Assembly: GCF_000019165.1 (NCBI RefSeq) | Contig: NC_010337.2 | Location: 2,008,501 to 2,072,500 of the forward strand | Length of the DNA: 64,000 bases | Reading direction: 5' to 3' | DNA from: Heliomicrobium modesticaldum Ice1 | GTDB taxonomy: Bacteria; Bacillota; Desulfitobacteriia; Heliobacteriales; Heliobacteriaceae | Part shown: positions 24,966 through 33,354 of the stretch, one piece after another | Position numbering within the stretch: position 1 is the stretch's first letter | Layout: each line of letters opens with the position of its first letter | The notes under the pieces: model-generated | The model's database searches: none | What the model was told of the DNA's origin: nothing | The model's input: only the letters and a program-made list of their open reading frames with translations | Made by a program: the position numbers and the translations under genes

Positions 24966-26051
24966 TCACCCGTTCTTCCGCATGAACTCCTTCATGAAGT
25001 CAGCCAGGGCCTGGCAGCCTTCGCGGCTCATGGCGTTGTAGATGGAGGCGCGCATGCCGCCGACAGAGCGGTGGCCTTTTAAGCCGATGAGGCCGGCTTT
25101 CGTGGCTTCGCTGGCGAAGGCTTTTTCCAGGTCTTCGTTGAGCAGGCGGAAGGTGATGTTCATGATGGAGCGGCTATCCTTGTCGGCATGGCCTTTGTAG
25201 AAACCGTTGCTGCTGTCGATGACATCGTAGATCAGGGCCGCTTTTTCCAGGTTGTGCTTTTCCATAGCCGCCAGACCGCCCTGGGCCTTGAGCCAGCAGA
25301 GGACCAGGTTGACCATGTAGACGGAGAAGCTGGGCGGTGTATTGTAGAGGGAGTTGTTCTTGGCGTGGATGTCATAACGGAGCATGGAAGGCAGCTTGGT
25401 GGAGGCCTTCTCGATCATGTCCTGGCGGATGATGACGACGGTGACGCCGGAGGGGCCGAGGTTTTTCTGGGCGCCGGCGTAGATGAGGGCGAACTTGTTG
25501 GCGTCAAAGGGTTTGCAGAGGATGTCGCTGGACATGTCGGCGATGAGGGGGATGTCGCCGAAGTCGGGGAAGCTCTGCCATTGGGTACCGAAGATGGTGT
25601 TGTTCGAGGTCAGGTGTATGTAGGCCGGCGCCTCGCTCAACTGGATCTCATCGGCCTTGGGAATGCGGACATAGTTGCCTTCCTGGGTGGTGGCGGCTAC
25701 ATGGGTCTGGCCGATCTTTTGGGCTTCTTTCAGCGCCTTTTCGGACCAACTGCCGGTGAGAATGTAATCGGCCTTCTGACCGGCGCCGAGAAAGTTCATG
25801 GGCACCATGGCGAATTGGGTGCTGGCACCGCCCTGGAGGAAGAGGACGCGATAGTTGCTGCCCAGGCCGAGCAGTTCCTTCATATTGGCTTCCGCTTCGT
25901 TGTTGATGGCTTCATACTCTTTGGATCGGTGGCTGATCTCCATGACCGACATGCCGGTCCCCTTGTAGTTCAGCAGTTCTCGTTGGGCTTCTTCGAGTAC
26001 GGCCAGGGGCAAGGTGGCGGGACCTGCGTTGAAGTTGAAGACGCGCTCCAT
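24966..26051 (-). CDS. serC: Phosphoserine aminotransferase SerC
   Basis: 361 residues, the usual length. It is a class V pyridoxal-phosphate aminotransferase with the Schiff-base lysine K196 in YAGAQKNLGPSG and the N-terminal FNAGPATLP signature. SerC converts 3-phosphohydroxypyruvate and glutamate to phosphoserine in serine synthesis; it also serves in pyridoxine synthesis in some bacteria. The ATG at 26051 has GAGGAG ten bases upstream. It is probably monocistronic, with its own promoter at 26103-26131 and the shared terminator downstream. Confidence 0.95.
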   Translation of the reverse strand: MERVFNFNAGPATLPLAVLEEAQRELLNYKGTGMSVMEISHRSKEYEAINNEAEANMKELLGLGSNYRVLFLQGGASTQFAMVPMNFLGAGQKADYILTGSWSEKALKEAQKIGQTHVAATTQEGNYVRIPKADEIQLSEAPAYIHLTSNNTIFGTQWQSFPDFGDIPLIADMSSDILCKPFDANKFALIYAGAQKNLGPSGVTVVIIRQDMIEKASTKLPSMLRYDIHAKNNSLYNTPPSFSVYMVNLVLCWLKAQGGLAAMEKHNLEKAALIYDVIDSSNGFYKGHADKDSRSIMNITFRLLNEDLEKAFASEATKAGLIGLKGHRSVGGMRASIYNAMSREGCQALADFMKEFMRKNG

Positions 26052-26102
26052 TGTGAGTTAGCTCCTCTCGCTATGTGAAATTGGGGATAAACATTTTTAT
26101 CT

Positions 26103-26131
26103 ATTATAGCCTGTCCGTCCATGGTATACAA
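26103..26131 (-). promoter_or_regulatory. serC promoter
   Basis: On the minus strand TTGTAT (26126-26131) is separated by 17 bases from TATAAT (26103-26108), 52 bases before the serC start codon. Confidence 0.55.
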
Positions 26132-26190
26132 TGTTTGCGTCACAAAAACGTTCTCCGGTTCCGTAAAAATCATGGAGCCTTTCAATTGTG

Positions 26191-26226
26191 AAAAACCCGT
26201 CCCGCAGATGTTCCGCAGAAACGGGT
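26191..26226 (-). terminator. Terminator after the anchored protein gene
   Basis: On the minus strand ACCCGT (26221-26226) pairs with ACGGGT (26195-26200) and is followed by TTTTC. The loop is 20 nt, so the hairpin is modest. It lies 11 bases after the stop codon of the upstream gene. Confidence 0.55.
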
Positions 26227-26237
26227 GAGGGAATGGG

Positions 26238-26996
26238 TTAGGCCTGGCTTTGAACGGGAGTTCGCGCTGTCTCGACAAAGCGGAGGCTGGCGGCGTTCCA
26301 GTCGAAGCGGACCTTTTCCTTCTCTTCGCTTTCCAGGTTGTACTGAGTGGGCATCTTCTTCGGATCGCCGGGGATCTTGTAGCGGGAGACGGTTCGGTCG
26401 ACGACGATCACCCCGGGGGCCGGAATGGAGAAATGGTTTTCCTCTTTGACACGGTGCCAGAAGATGCCGTCGGGACGGTCCCAGGCGTCATGCCAGAAAT
26501 ACTCGCTTTTCTGGACATGGGAAAAGACCTGCTGAAAGGCGTTGTTTTCATCGAGGCGGAAGATGCGCTTCCAGGTCGTCTCTTCGAACCCGCCGGTCCG
26601 GTTGTCGTAGTACTCTTCTACCGAGATCCCCTTTTGGGCGATTCCGGGCAGCTCGACTGCCGACAGCCGGGTCACCGATGCAAGGTCTTTGGACAGGCCG
26701 ATCAGACGCCCGTCAGCTTTTTGCAGGCCTGCCAGGAAGCCTTTGTTTTTGCCGGCGTTGATGCCGAGGATGATCTCCTCGCCGTCGAGGGGGGAGGCGT
26801 CGATCTCCAGTCGCAGGACACTGGTCGGGGTGAGCGCTTCCCAACCTTTGGCCTGCAGGGCTCGCCGCACCATTTCCCCTTCGTCGGGAAGCTGCTGAAA
26901 ATTGAAGGCCGGCAGGCTCGGGGCGTTGAGAAAGATATAGACTGCGGCGACGAGCAGGCTGACCAGGCCGAATAACAGGGAGGACTTGCGGCGCAT
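26238..26996 (-). CDS. Membrane-anchored extracytoplasmic protein of unknown function
   Basis: 252 residues from ATG at 26996, with AAGGAG nine bases upstream; a GTG three codons earlier overlaps the SD and is rejected. The N-terminus is basic (MRRKSS) and leads into one hydrophobic segment (about 6-23), a signal anchor with no lipobox cysteine. The rest is soluble and mixed alpha/beta, with clear beta-strand alternation such as PGVIVVDRTVSRYKIP. No catalytic motif or known family was recognised. It has its own terminator and no close partner gene on its strand. Confidence 0.7.
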   Translation of the reverse strand: MRRKSSLLFGLVSLLVAAVYIFLNAPSLPAFNFQQLPDEGEMVRRALQAKGWEALTPTSVLRLEIDASPLDGEEIILGINAGKNKGFLAGLQKADGRLIGLSKDLASVTRLSAVELPGIAQKGISVEEYYDNRTGGFEETTWKRIFRLDENNAFQQVFSHVQKSEYFWHDAWDRPDGIFWHRVKEENHFSIPAPGVIVVDRTVSRYKIPGDPKKMPTQYNLESEEKEKVRFDWNAASLRFVETARTPVQSQA

Positions 26997-27165
26997 GGCT
27001 ATCACCTCCTTGAAAGTCTTTGTATATTATGCAGGCCCTTGAAAAGGGTGATTGCGCTGCCGGAAGCCGCTTTGATGTCCCATTGCAATTCTGGTAAAAT
27101 GGTTTTGGCATCCAGCCTGTCGCCGGCAGGGCGAGGGTGGGCGGAAAATTGGAAGGAGTATCATC

Positions 27166-27927
27166 ATGCTTGTCGATTATCATGTTCACGCCATGGGTCA
27201 TGGCACATCGCGGCATACGGTCGAGGAGATATCGGCCTATCTGGAGACGGCCCGGATGCGCGGCATTGCCCAGGTGGGTTTTGCCGACCATGACCGCTAT
27301 CTCGACGAATACGACGTCGACGCCATCTGTGAGGCAGCCCTGCGGTATCCCGATGTGCAGGTGCGGCTGGGCGTGGAGATCGATTATATCCGGAACGCCG
27401 ATGTTGAGCTTCGGGCGATGACGTCTCGCTATCCCTTTGATTACGTCATCGGCTCGGTTCACAAGATCGAGGACTGGGATTTCGATTGCGTGGAGTTCAT
27501 AGACCGCTATGACCGGTGGGAGATGGACGATCTCTACCGCACATACTTCGATCACGTGCGGGAGGTGGCGGAGAAGGGACTCTTCAGCTTTATTGGGCAC
27601 CTGGATCTGATCAAAATCTTCAATTTCCGCAGCAAGGGTTCCATCGTGGAACTGGCCGCAGAGGCGATCCAGGCGATTCGCAAGGCGGGGTTGCCTTGCG
27701 AGATCAACACGAATGGCCTGAATAAGCCGGTCGCCGAGATGTATCCCCAGCGCGTCCTGCTGGAGCGCTGTTTTGAAGTGGGCATCCCGATCATCCTCAG
27801 CTCGGATGCCCACTTTGCCCATGAGGTGGGCAGGGACCTGGATAAGGCTCGCGACCTGGCTTGGTCTGTGGGGTACCGGCAGGTGGCTACGTTCCACCGC
27901 CGCAAGTGCATCATGGAGAACCTCTAA
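27166..27927 (+). CDS. PHP-domain phosphatase, histidinol-phosphatase-like
   Basis: 253 residues. The PHP metal site shows DYHVHAMGHG (H6, H8), FADHDRY, GVEIDY, GSVHK, GHLDLIKIF and SSDAHFAHEVG, which supply the usual His/Asp/Glu ligands for three metal ions. The family includes HisJ-type histidinol-phosphate phosphatases, and the length agrees. No other his gene is adjacent, so another phosphoester substrate is possible. GGAAGGAG precedes the ATG by about 9 bases. Confidence 0.85.
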   Translation: MLVDYHVHAMGHGTSRHTVEEISAYLETARMRGIAQVGFADHDRYLDEYDVDAICEAALRYPDVQVRLGVEIDYIRNADVELRAMTSRYPFDYVIGSVHKIEDWDFDCVEFIDRYDRWEMDDLYRTYFDHVREVAEKGLFSFIGHLDLIKIFNFRSKGSIVELAAEAIQAIRKAGLPCEINTNGLNKPVAEMYPQRVLLERCFEVGIPIILSSDAHFAHEVGRDLDKARDLAWSVGYRQVATFHRRKCIMENL

Positions 27928-27997
27928 TCGAAAGGTGATATCGACGCAGCGCCGCAAAACAAACCGGATGTGCGATGGGAAGGCGAGGTGGAGTGAC

Positions 27998-28822
27998 GTG
28001 CGCGTCTACATATCGGTCGATCTGGAAGGGGTGGCCGGGGTTGTATCGCCGGCCCAGTTGGTATCCGGGACGGCTTATGAGGAGGCCCGCCGCTGGATGA
28101 CGGCCGAGGTGGCGGCGGCTGTCCGGGGCGCCCAGAGCGCCGGCGCCCGGCAGGTGGTTGTCAACGACGCCCATGAGGCGATGACGAATCTCCGCCTGGA
28201 GGATCTGCCGCCCGGCATCGAGGTGATCAGCGGCAAGCCGAAAGCCCTGGGCATGATGTGCGCCATCGACGCAGGCTGGGATCTGGCCTTTTTGCTCGGC
28301 TGTCACGCCCGGCAGGGCAGCGGCGGCCTGTTGAGCCATTCGTACAGCGCCACTACGATCACCCGAGTACAGCTGAACGGGCGCGAAGTGGGCGAACTGG
28401 GCATGAACATCGCCCTGGCCCATTCCTGCAACGTGCCGGTGCGGTTGGTGACGGGCGACGCGGCGGCTGTGGCGGAGGCGCTGGAACTGTTCCCAGGTCT
28501 GCGGACTGTCGCCGTCAAGAGGGCCTATGGGCGTCAGTCGGCCCGCACACTGACCCCTGGCGAGGCATGTTCGCGCATTGAGGCGGCGGCGAGGGAAGCG
28601 GTGGCGTCTCGTCAGTCTGATGAAAAACGGGCCTGGCAACCACAACAGCCTTACACGCTGGCGGTGGACTTCGTTTCCCCCGTCATGGCCGACGCCGTAT
28701 CCTATATGCCCTTGACCCGGCGGGAGAGCCCCTGCCGGATCGTGATGGAACAGGCCGAACTGGCGGTCCTGTTCCGCGCTTTCCAAGCCATGCTGACAAT
28801 CGCCGGCGCCGTCACGCCTTAA
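27998..28822 (+). CDS. DppA-like D-aminopeptidase, peptidase family M55
   Basis: 274 residues from GTG at 27998 with AGGTGG seven bases upstream; the reading frame is open further upstream but overlaps the PHP gene. All five zinc ligands of Bacillus DppA are present at matching positions: D8 and E10 in VDLEGVAGV, H59 in NDAHEAM, H103 in GCHARQG and E133 in GREVGELG. DppA-type enzymes release D-amino acids from short peptides and form a decameric ring. A role in recycling wall-derived D-peptides would be consistent. Confidence 0.88.
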   Translation: MRVYISVDLEGVAGVVSPAQLVSGTAYEEARRWMTAEVAAAVRGAQSAGARQVVVNDAHEAMTNLRLEDLPPGIEVISGKPKALGMMCAIDAGWDLAFLLGCHARQGSGGLLSHSYSATTITRVQLNGREVGELGMNIALAHSCNVPVRLVTGDAAAVAEALELFPGLRTVAVKRAYGRQSARTLTPGEACSRIEAAAREAVASRQSDEKRAWQPQQPYTLAVDFVSPVMADAVSYMPLTRRESPCRIVMEQAELAVLFRAFQAMLTIAGAVTP

Positions 28823-28866
28823 GCTTGTACAATCAAGGGGGCGACGAAAGGGAGGTGCAAGACTTT

Positions 28867-29598
28867 ATGATTCAACGGTTGTCGGCTGATGTGCTCGCCA
28901 TCGGCGCTCACCCCGATGACGTGGAGTTGGGCGCCGGTGGGGCAGTGGCGCTGGCTGCCAGTCAGGGTTTACAGGTGGTCATCGCCGACCTGACAGAGGG
29001 GGAAATGGCGTCGAGGGGAACTGTGGCGGAACGGTGCGCTGAGGCGAAGCAGGCGGCGGCCATCCTGGGCGTCCGCGAGCGCATCAACTGCCGTTGGGAG
29101 GACGGCGGCCTCGGCGATCCGGCTAAGTGGCGAAAACGGGTGGAAGAGCTGGCTCATCTGGTTCGCCGCTACCGTCCGAGGCTGGTGCTGGCACCGGAGG
29201 GGCCGGACCGTCATCCCGACCACGAGGCGGCGGGACGTCTGGCGCGAGAGGCCGTCTTTTACAGCGGCCTTCAGAAGTATGGCGATCCGGACCTGGCGCC
29301 CTGGCGGCCCCGGCGTTTTCTGGCCTACCGCGTCAACGGCATTTTTGACGGCGCGGCTTCCTTCGGCGTCGACGTGAGCGATGTCTACGACCGGAAGCGG
29401 GCGGCCCTCGCATCTTACCGGAGCCAGTTTTTTCGTGAACAGCCGAACGCGCGCCAGGCTTTGCATATACCTGACCTGCCGGCCCTTTTGGAAGCGCGGG
29501 ACCGCTACCTGGGCGGGTTGCTCGGTGTCGCTTTCGCGGAGCCTCTTTACGCGGAAGGCCCCATCCGTCTCGGGCGCATGGACGCCTTGTGGGAGTGA
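28867..29598 (+). CDS. bshB1: Bacillithiol deacetylase BshB1, LmbE family
   Basis: 243 residues from ATG at 28867, with GGGAGG eleven bases before. The LmbE zinc-deacetylase motif is AHPDDVELG (14-22), and the second site is PDRHPDHEAAG near 117. The early stretch DLTEGEMASRGT resembles the DLT-x-GE-x-S-x-GT of BshB1 enzymes. BshB1 removes acetyl from GlcNAc-malate in bacillithiol synthesis. The immediate downstream neighbour, 4 bases away, is bshA, which makes that substrate, so the assignment is supported by context. The third enzyme, BshC, is not in this window. Confidence 0.88.
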   Translation: MIQRLSADVLAIGAHPDDVELGAGGAVALAASQGLQVVIADLTEGEMASRGTVAERCAEAKQAAAILGVRERINCRWEDGGLGDPAKWRKRVEELAHLVRRYRPRLVLAPEGPDRHPDHEAAGRLAREAVFYSGLQKYGDPDLAPWRPRRFLAYRVNGIFDGAASFGVDVSDVYDRKRAALASYRSQFFREQPNARQALHIPDLPALLEARDRYLGGLLGVAFAEPLYAEGPIRLGRMDALWE

Positions 29599-29602
29599 GG
29601 CC

Positions 29603-30730
29603 ATGAACATCGGCATCGTCTGCTACCCTTCCTACGGCGGCAGCGGCGTCGTCGCCTCGGAACTGGCCCGCCAGCTGGGCAGGCGGGGTCACCGCGTCCA
29701 TGTCTTTTCTTACGAGACGCCCTTTCGCCTGGCCCACTTCGAGGCGAACGTCTTTTTTCATGAGGTGGAGGCGCCCGATTACCCGCTCTTCCGCTTTCCG
29801 CCTTACCTGCTGGCGCTGTCTTCCAAGATCGTCGAGGTGACCCGCGAGGCGGAGTTGCAGGTCATCCACGTTCACTACGCCGTGCCCCATACGGCGGCGG
29901 CCTACTTGGCCAAGCAGATGCTGGCCGGCGAGCGTCGGCTGCCGGTGCTGACGACGATGCACGGCACCGACATCACCCTCGTCGGCAACGATCCCCAGTT
30001 TTATGAGATCACCCGCTTTTCCCTGGAGGCGAGCGACGGTGTGACCGCCGTGTCGCGGAGCCTGGCCGAGGAATCGGCTGAGACCTTCCGGCTGCGCCGC
30101 CTTCCCCGGGTGATCCCCAATTTCGTCGACACAGAGGAGTACCGCCCCCGCAATAACCCGGCCTTGCGCGCCCGCTTCGCCCGCCCTGATGAGAAGATCC
30201 TCCTGCACATCTCCAATATGCGGCCGGTCAAGCGGGTGGAGGATGTCATCCGCATTTTTGCTCGGGTCAATGAGCAGGCGCCTTGCCGGCTGCTTTTGGC
30301 TGGCGACGGCCCTGAACGGCTGGCTGCTGCTCACTTGGCCGAAGCGCTGGGTTTGCAGGAGCGCATCTGTTTTCTGGGTCGTCAGGATAACGTGGCCGAA
30401 ATCTTTCCCCTTGCCGACCTGTTCCTGTTGCCGTCAGCTAAGGAATCCTTCGGCCTGGTGGCTTTAGAGGCGATGGCCTGCCAGGTGCCGGTCATCGCCA
30501 GCGATACGGGCGGCCTGCCTGAGGTGATCGAACAGGGTGTGACCGGCTACTTGGCGCCGGTAGGCGATGTGGAGACGATGGCTGGCTACGCCATCAGCTT
30601 GCTGACGAATGAACGGGAATACGCCGTCATGGCGCGGCAGGCTCGGGAAGCGGCGGTGAACCGTTTTCGCGCCGAACCGATCATCGATGCATACGAGGCT
30701 TATTACGGGGAAATCTTGAATACGCCTTGA
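29603..30730 (+). CDS. bshA: N-acetyl-alpha-D-glucosaminyl L-malate synthase BshA
   Basis: 375 residues. It is a GT4-family retaining glycosyltransferase with the BshA hallmark N-terminus [19 protein letters not shown] and the middle motif [36 protein letters not shown] and the sugar-nucleotide loop [14 protein letters not shown] follow. It transfers GlcNAc from UDP-GlcNAc to L-malate, the first step of bacillithiol synthesis. It is paired with bshB1. A promoter for the next gene begins inside its stop codon. Confidence 0.93.
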   Translation: MNIGIVCYPSYGGSGVVASELARQLGRRGHRVHVFSYETPFRLAHFEANVFFHEVEAPDYPLFRFPPYLLALSSKIVEVTREAELQVIHVHYAVPHTAAAYLAKQMLAGERRLPVLTTMHGTDITLVGNDPQFYEITRFSLEASDGVTAVSRSLAEESAETFRLRRLPRVIPNFVDTEEYRPRNNPALRARFARPDEKILLHISNMRPVKRVEDVIRIFARVNEQAPCRLLLAGDGPERLAAAHLAEALGLQERICFLGRQDNVAEIFPLADLFLLPSAKESFGLVALEAMACQVPVIASDTGGLPEVIEQGVTGYLAPVGDVETMAGYAISLLTNEREYAVMARQAREAAVNRFRAEPIIDAYEAYYGEILNTP

Positions 30731-30783
30731 CAAGCTACCAAAAGCAAGATAGGATAGATTCATACATAATAGTAATCATTACT
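30727..30783 (+). promoter_or_regulatory. Promoter of the rubredoxin-like gene with PerR/Fur-type operator
   Basis: TTGACA (30727-30732) is separated by 17 bases from TAGGAT (30750-30755); the -35 overlaps the bshA stop. Just past the expected start point lies AGTAAT-C-ATTACT (30771-30783), a perfect 6-1-6 palindrome. In a 7-1-7 reading it matches the PerR consensus TTATAATNATTATAA at 9 of 14 positions. A PerR-type gene lies 1.5 kb downstream. Confidence 0.65.
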
Positions 30784-30801
30784 GAAAATGGAGGTGACAA
30801 C

Positions 30802-30942
30802 ATGGCCATTTATCAATGTGCAAAGTGCGGCGAGGTCGTCGATAAACGCTGTAAGCCTGGCAAATGTCCCAAGTGCGGCGCCCCCAAAGATGAACTGATC
30901 AAACAGGAAGGTCAGGCGTCGGGCGGGAAATGCTGCGGTTGA
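30802..30942 (+). CDS. RCKP-type rubredoxin-like metal-binding protein
   Basis: 46 residues, with GGAGGTGACAAC directly before the ATG. It is too small for most gene finders but has a strong SD, a promoter and a terminator. C6-x2-C9 and C22-x2-C25 form a rubredoxin/zinc-ribbon pair of knuckles; C17 sits in the name-giving RCKP, and the tail ends GGKCCG. It may bind Fe or Zn and carry electrons. Small rubredoxin-type proteins often supply electrons to peroxide- or oxygen-reducing enzymes in anaerobes, which fits the adjacent PerR-like operator. Confidence 0.85.
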   Translation: MAIYQCAKCGEVVDKRCKPGKCPKCGAPKDELIKQEGQASGGKCCG

Positions 30943-31027
30943 TGAACGACTCGTCCCGGCGCAGGCCTTGCGCATGTCCTTGATTGGACCAGCATCCTTT
31001 GGGTATACTTGAACAGTGAAGCAAGAG

Positions 31028-31056
31028 AAAAAGCAGGGGGCGCACCCTGCTTTTTT
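31028..31056 (+). terminator. Terminator after the rubredoxin-like gene
   Basis: GCAGGG (31033-31038) and CCCTGC (31045-31050) close a 6-nt loop, flanked by AAAAA and TTTTTT, giving an 11-bp stem in all. It stands 86 bases after the stop codon and 19 bases before the DUF362 gene. Confidence 0.88.
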
Positions 31057-31074
31057 CATGAGGAGGACCGGAAA

Positions 31075-32196
31075 ATGACAAAAGTTTATTTTGTTTCGCC
31101 GCGCGCCAAAGCCGGCAAGGGGTTGGTGGACAAGCTGCGCCGGTTGATTAAGGCGGCGGGAACCGTCGATTGCGTCGAAAAGGGTGACCTGGTGGCCGTC
31201 AAGATGCACTTCGGGGAGCGGGGAAACACGGCCACGATCCGACCGCCTTTCGTTGGCGCCGTCGTGGAAGAGATCCGGCGCAAGGAAGGCCGCCCCTTTT
31301 TGACTGATTCGAACACCCTCTACCGGGGTTCGCGTTCGAACGCCGTCGACCATATGGATACGGCCATGGAAAACGGCTATTCCTACGCGACGGTGAAGGC
31401 GCCCGTCATCATCGCCGACGGTTTGAACGGGAAAGAGTTCCGCAATGTTTCTATCCGGGGCAAACGCCTCAAGGAGGCCAAGATCGCCGCTATCCCCCTG
31501 GATGCCGACGCCATGATCGTGCTGAGTCACTTCAAAGGCCATGAGATGACCGGCTTCGGCGGCGCTATCAAGAACCTGGCCATGGGATTGGCCTCCCGTT
31601 CGGGCAAACTGGTGCAGCACCAGGATGTGAAGCCTGAAGTGAACGATAAATGCAAAGTCTGTGGCAAATGCCTGCGATGGTGCCCTGTCGATGCCATCTC
31701 CCTCGGGGAACGGGCCGTCATCGCCGGAGAGCGCTGCATCGGCTGCGGCGAGTGCACCGTCACCTGTCCCCATAAAGCCATCGCTGTCAACTGGAAGACT
31801 GATGCGGGCCTGTTGCAGGAGAAGATGGCGGAATACGCCTACGCATCGGTGAAAGAAAAGCGGGAAAAGGGCAAGGTGACCTTCATCAACTTCGTCCTCG
31901 ACGTGACGCCAGAGTGTGACTGTTGCTCCTGGAGCGACGCGCCCATCGTCCCCGACATCGGCATCCTCGCCTCAGATGACCCCGTTGCCCTCGACCAGGC
32001 CTGCTACGATCTGGTCAACCAGGCGCCGGGCTTGCGTGATGGCCGACTGGGCGACGCAGGGCAAGGCGAACCGGCAGCCGGTGTGGACAAGTTCCGCATT
32101 GTCCATCCCTCGGTCGATGGGACGATCCAACTTCGCCACGCTGAGGAGATGGGCTTGGGCAGCCGAGCTTACGAACTGGTCTCGCTGGAGGAATAG
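31075..32196 (+). CDS. DUF362 protein with two 4Fe-4S motifs
   Basis: 373 residues from ATG at 31075 with AGGAGG eight bases upstream. The N-terminal 190 residues and the C-terminus belong to DUF362, with KMHFGERGNTATIRPP, LSHFKGHEMTGFGGAIKN and ECDCCSWSDAPIVPDIG. A bacterial ferredoxin module is inserted: CKVCGKCLRWCP near 192 and CIGCGECTVTCPHKAI near 222. The protein is probably a cytoplasmic electron carrier or iron-sulfur enzyme; the family reaction is not known. It lies between the rubredoxin-like gene and perR, in a redox-themed stretch. Confidence 0.85.
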   Translation: MTKVYFVSPRAKAGKGLVDKLRRLIKAAGTVDCVEKGDLVAVKMHFGERGNTATIRPPFVGAVVEEIRRKEGRPFLTDSNTLYRGSRSNAVDHMDTAMENGYSYATVKAPVIIADGLNGKEFRNVSIRGKRLKEAKIAAIPLDADAMIVLSHFKGHEMTGFGGAIKNLAMGLASRSGKLVQHQDVKPEVNDKCKVCGKCLRWCPVDAISLGERAVIAGERCIGCGECTVTCPHKAIAVNWKTDAGLLQEKMAEYAYASVKEKREKGKVTFINFVLDVTPECDCCSWSDAPIVPDIGILASDDPVALDQACYDLVNQAPGLRDGRLGDAGQGEPAAGVDKFRIVHPSVDGTIQLRHAEEMGLGSRAYELVSLEE

Positions 32197-32200
32197 GCCG

Positions 32201-32240
32201 TTGACAGCAGCGCCCCCACACGATATGATAATAGTAATAG
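32201..32240 (+). promoter_or_regulatory. perR promoter with PerR-box-like site
   Basis: TTGACA (32201-32206) and TATGAT (32224-32229) are 17 bases apart. TGATAATAGTAATAG at 32226-32240 overlaps the -10 and matches the PerR box at 10 of 14 positions, which would let the regulator control itself. Confidence 0.6.
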
Positions 32241-32286
32241 ATATCAAGATTATTCTTAAGTCCTCTTTTGAAGGGTGGAAACTGCC

Positions 32287-32688
32287 GTGGGCGCCATCGG
32301 ACCTCGTATGACACGACAAAAATCGCTCGTTTTGGAGATCGTTCAAGGCACGACCTGTCATCCGACTGCCGATTGGGTCTACCAGGAGGCGCGCCGGCAG
32401 ATCCCTGACATCAGCCTCGGTACGGTGTACCGGAACCTCAACGCCCTGGTTCAGCAAGGACTGATCCGTGAGATGATCTATGCCGGCGCCAGTTCCCGCT
32501 ATGACGGCAATGTGGAGAATCACTATCACTTCGTCTGCGAGAACTGCCACCGCGTTTTTGATCTCTTTATGGATTCGCCGGAGCAATGGGTGCGGCGGGC
32601 TGAAGAGATCAGCGGCCACGAGATCAAGGGCCACCGGATGGAGTTTTTTGGACGCTGCGCCGAGTGCCGCAAATCGGTCAACCAGTGA
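32287..32688 (+). CDS. perR: PerR-type peroxide-sensing Fur-family repressor
   Basis: 133 residues from GTG at 32287 (AAGGGTGG eight bases upstream); GTG at 32275 and ATG at 32308 are alternatives. The winged helix includes SLGTVYRNLNAL. Metal-site residues of Bacillus PerR are all present: the His of HPTAD (H37 in Bacillus), the Asp of RYDG (D85), both His of NHYHF (H91, H93) and the Asp of HRVFD (D104). The Asp at the last site is typical of PerR rather than Fur. Two CxxC pairs (CENC, CAEC) make the structural zinc site. Iron-catalysed oxidation of the His ligands would relieve repression. A PerR-like box overlaps its own promoter. Confidence 0.88.
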   Translation: MGAIGPRMTRQKSLVLEIVQGTTCHPTADWVYQEARRQIPDISLGTVYRNLNALVQQGLIREMIYAGASSRYDGNVENHYHFVCENCHRVFDLFMDSPEQWVRRAEEISGHEIKGHRMEFFGRCAECRKSVNQ

Positions 32689-32697
32689 ATGCCGATC

Positions 32698-32725
32698 CGC
32701 CGGGAATCCGGCGTTTTTTTTTTTT
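32698..32725 (+). terminator. perR terminator
   Basis: CGCCGG (32698-32703) and CCGGCG (32708-32713) close a GAAT tetraloop and are followed by twelve T. It starts 10 bases after the perR stop codon. Confidence 0.92.
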
Positions 32726-32764
32726 GCTTTTTCTGATATCTTAACTCATGCCAGTGCAATCCCT

Positions 32765-32773
32765 TGCTATAAT
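32765..32773 (+). promoter_or_regulatory. Extended -10 promoter of the DUF4912 / GH57-GT4 genes
   Basis: TGCTATAAT is a perfect extended -10 element, 42 bases before the DUF4912 start. No good -35 hexamer stands at the normal distance, which is usual for extended -10 promoters. Confidence 0.6.
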
Positions 32774-32814
32774 GGTAAATGGTGATTTCAATCCATTGTG
32801 AGGGGGAAGATGGG

Positions 32815-33354
32815 ATGGTCACGAGTTTGCCGGAGCGGTACGGCGAGGACTATATCGGTGTGCTGGTCCGCGATCCCTACCACATCTTCATCTATTGGGA
32901 ACTGACAGAAAACATGCGCAAACGAGTTTTACATAACTGGGGCCTCGGGGAGGATACGCCTTGCCGCTTGCGGATCGAGCGGGAGGACGGCGGACGCTGG
33001 GAGACAGTCTACGTGGCCGAGCTGCCGCCAGGCGCCGAGAGTTGGTATGTGAACGGGGTGACCCCCGGAGAGGTCTACCGAGCCCAGATCGGCCTGAACG
33101 CCTCGGAGGGACAGTTTGTCGTCATCCTCGCCTCCGCGGCGATCCACCTTCCGCCTGCAGGGCCGGCGAAAAGGCTTCCCGGCCGCGCTCTCGCCATCTC
33201 CGGCGGTATCCGGCCTGTTGCCTTGGAGGACATGGCGGAGCAGCAGGCAGATGGGCAGGACCGGGAAGACGGTCACGAGCAGGAGGGGGCGCCGTTCAGT
33301 TCCTTCTCCCTCTACCGGGGAGATAACGAAAGGGGGCAGTCGAGTGTCCGTTAA
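32815..33354 (+). CDS. DUF4912 domain protein
   Basis: 179 residues from ATG at 32815 with AGGGGG eight bases upstream; an in-frame ATG at 32779 has no SD. The first 110 residues match DUF4912, with VLVRDPYHIFIYWEL and CRLRIERED, a beta-sandwich family of unknown role often found next to alpha-glucan enzymes. The C-terminal 60 residues are charged and probably disordered. The stop codon overlaps the following GH57-GT4 gene by 11 bases, so the two are translated as a pair and DUF4912 may be a carbohydrate-binding helper. Confidence 0.85.
   Translation: MVTSLPERYGEDYIGVLVRDPYHIFIYWELTENMRKRVLHNWGLGEDTPCRLRIEREDGGRWETVYVAELPPGAESWYVNGVTPGEVYRAQIGLNASEGQFVVILASAAIHLPPAGPAKRLPGRALAISGGIRPVALEDMAEQQADGQDREDGHEQEGAPFSSFSLYRGDNERGQSSVR

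Noticed and set aside
25188-26078. 296-codon plus-strand frame opposite serC
   Set aside because: SerC is full length with its PLP lysine; the other frame has no SD and no known fold.
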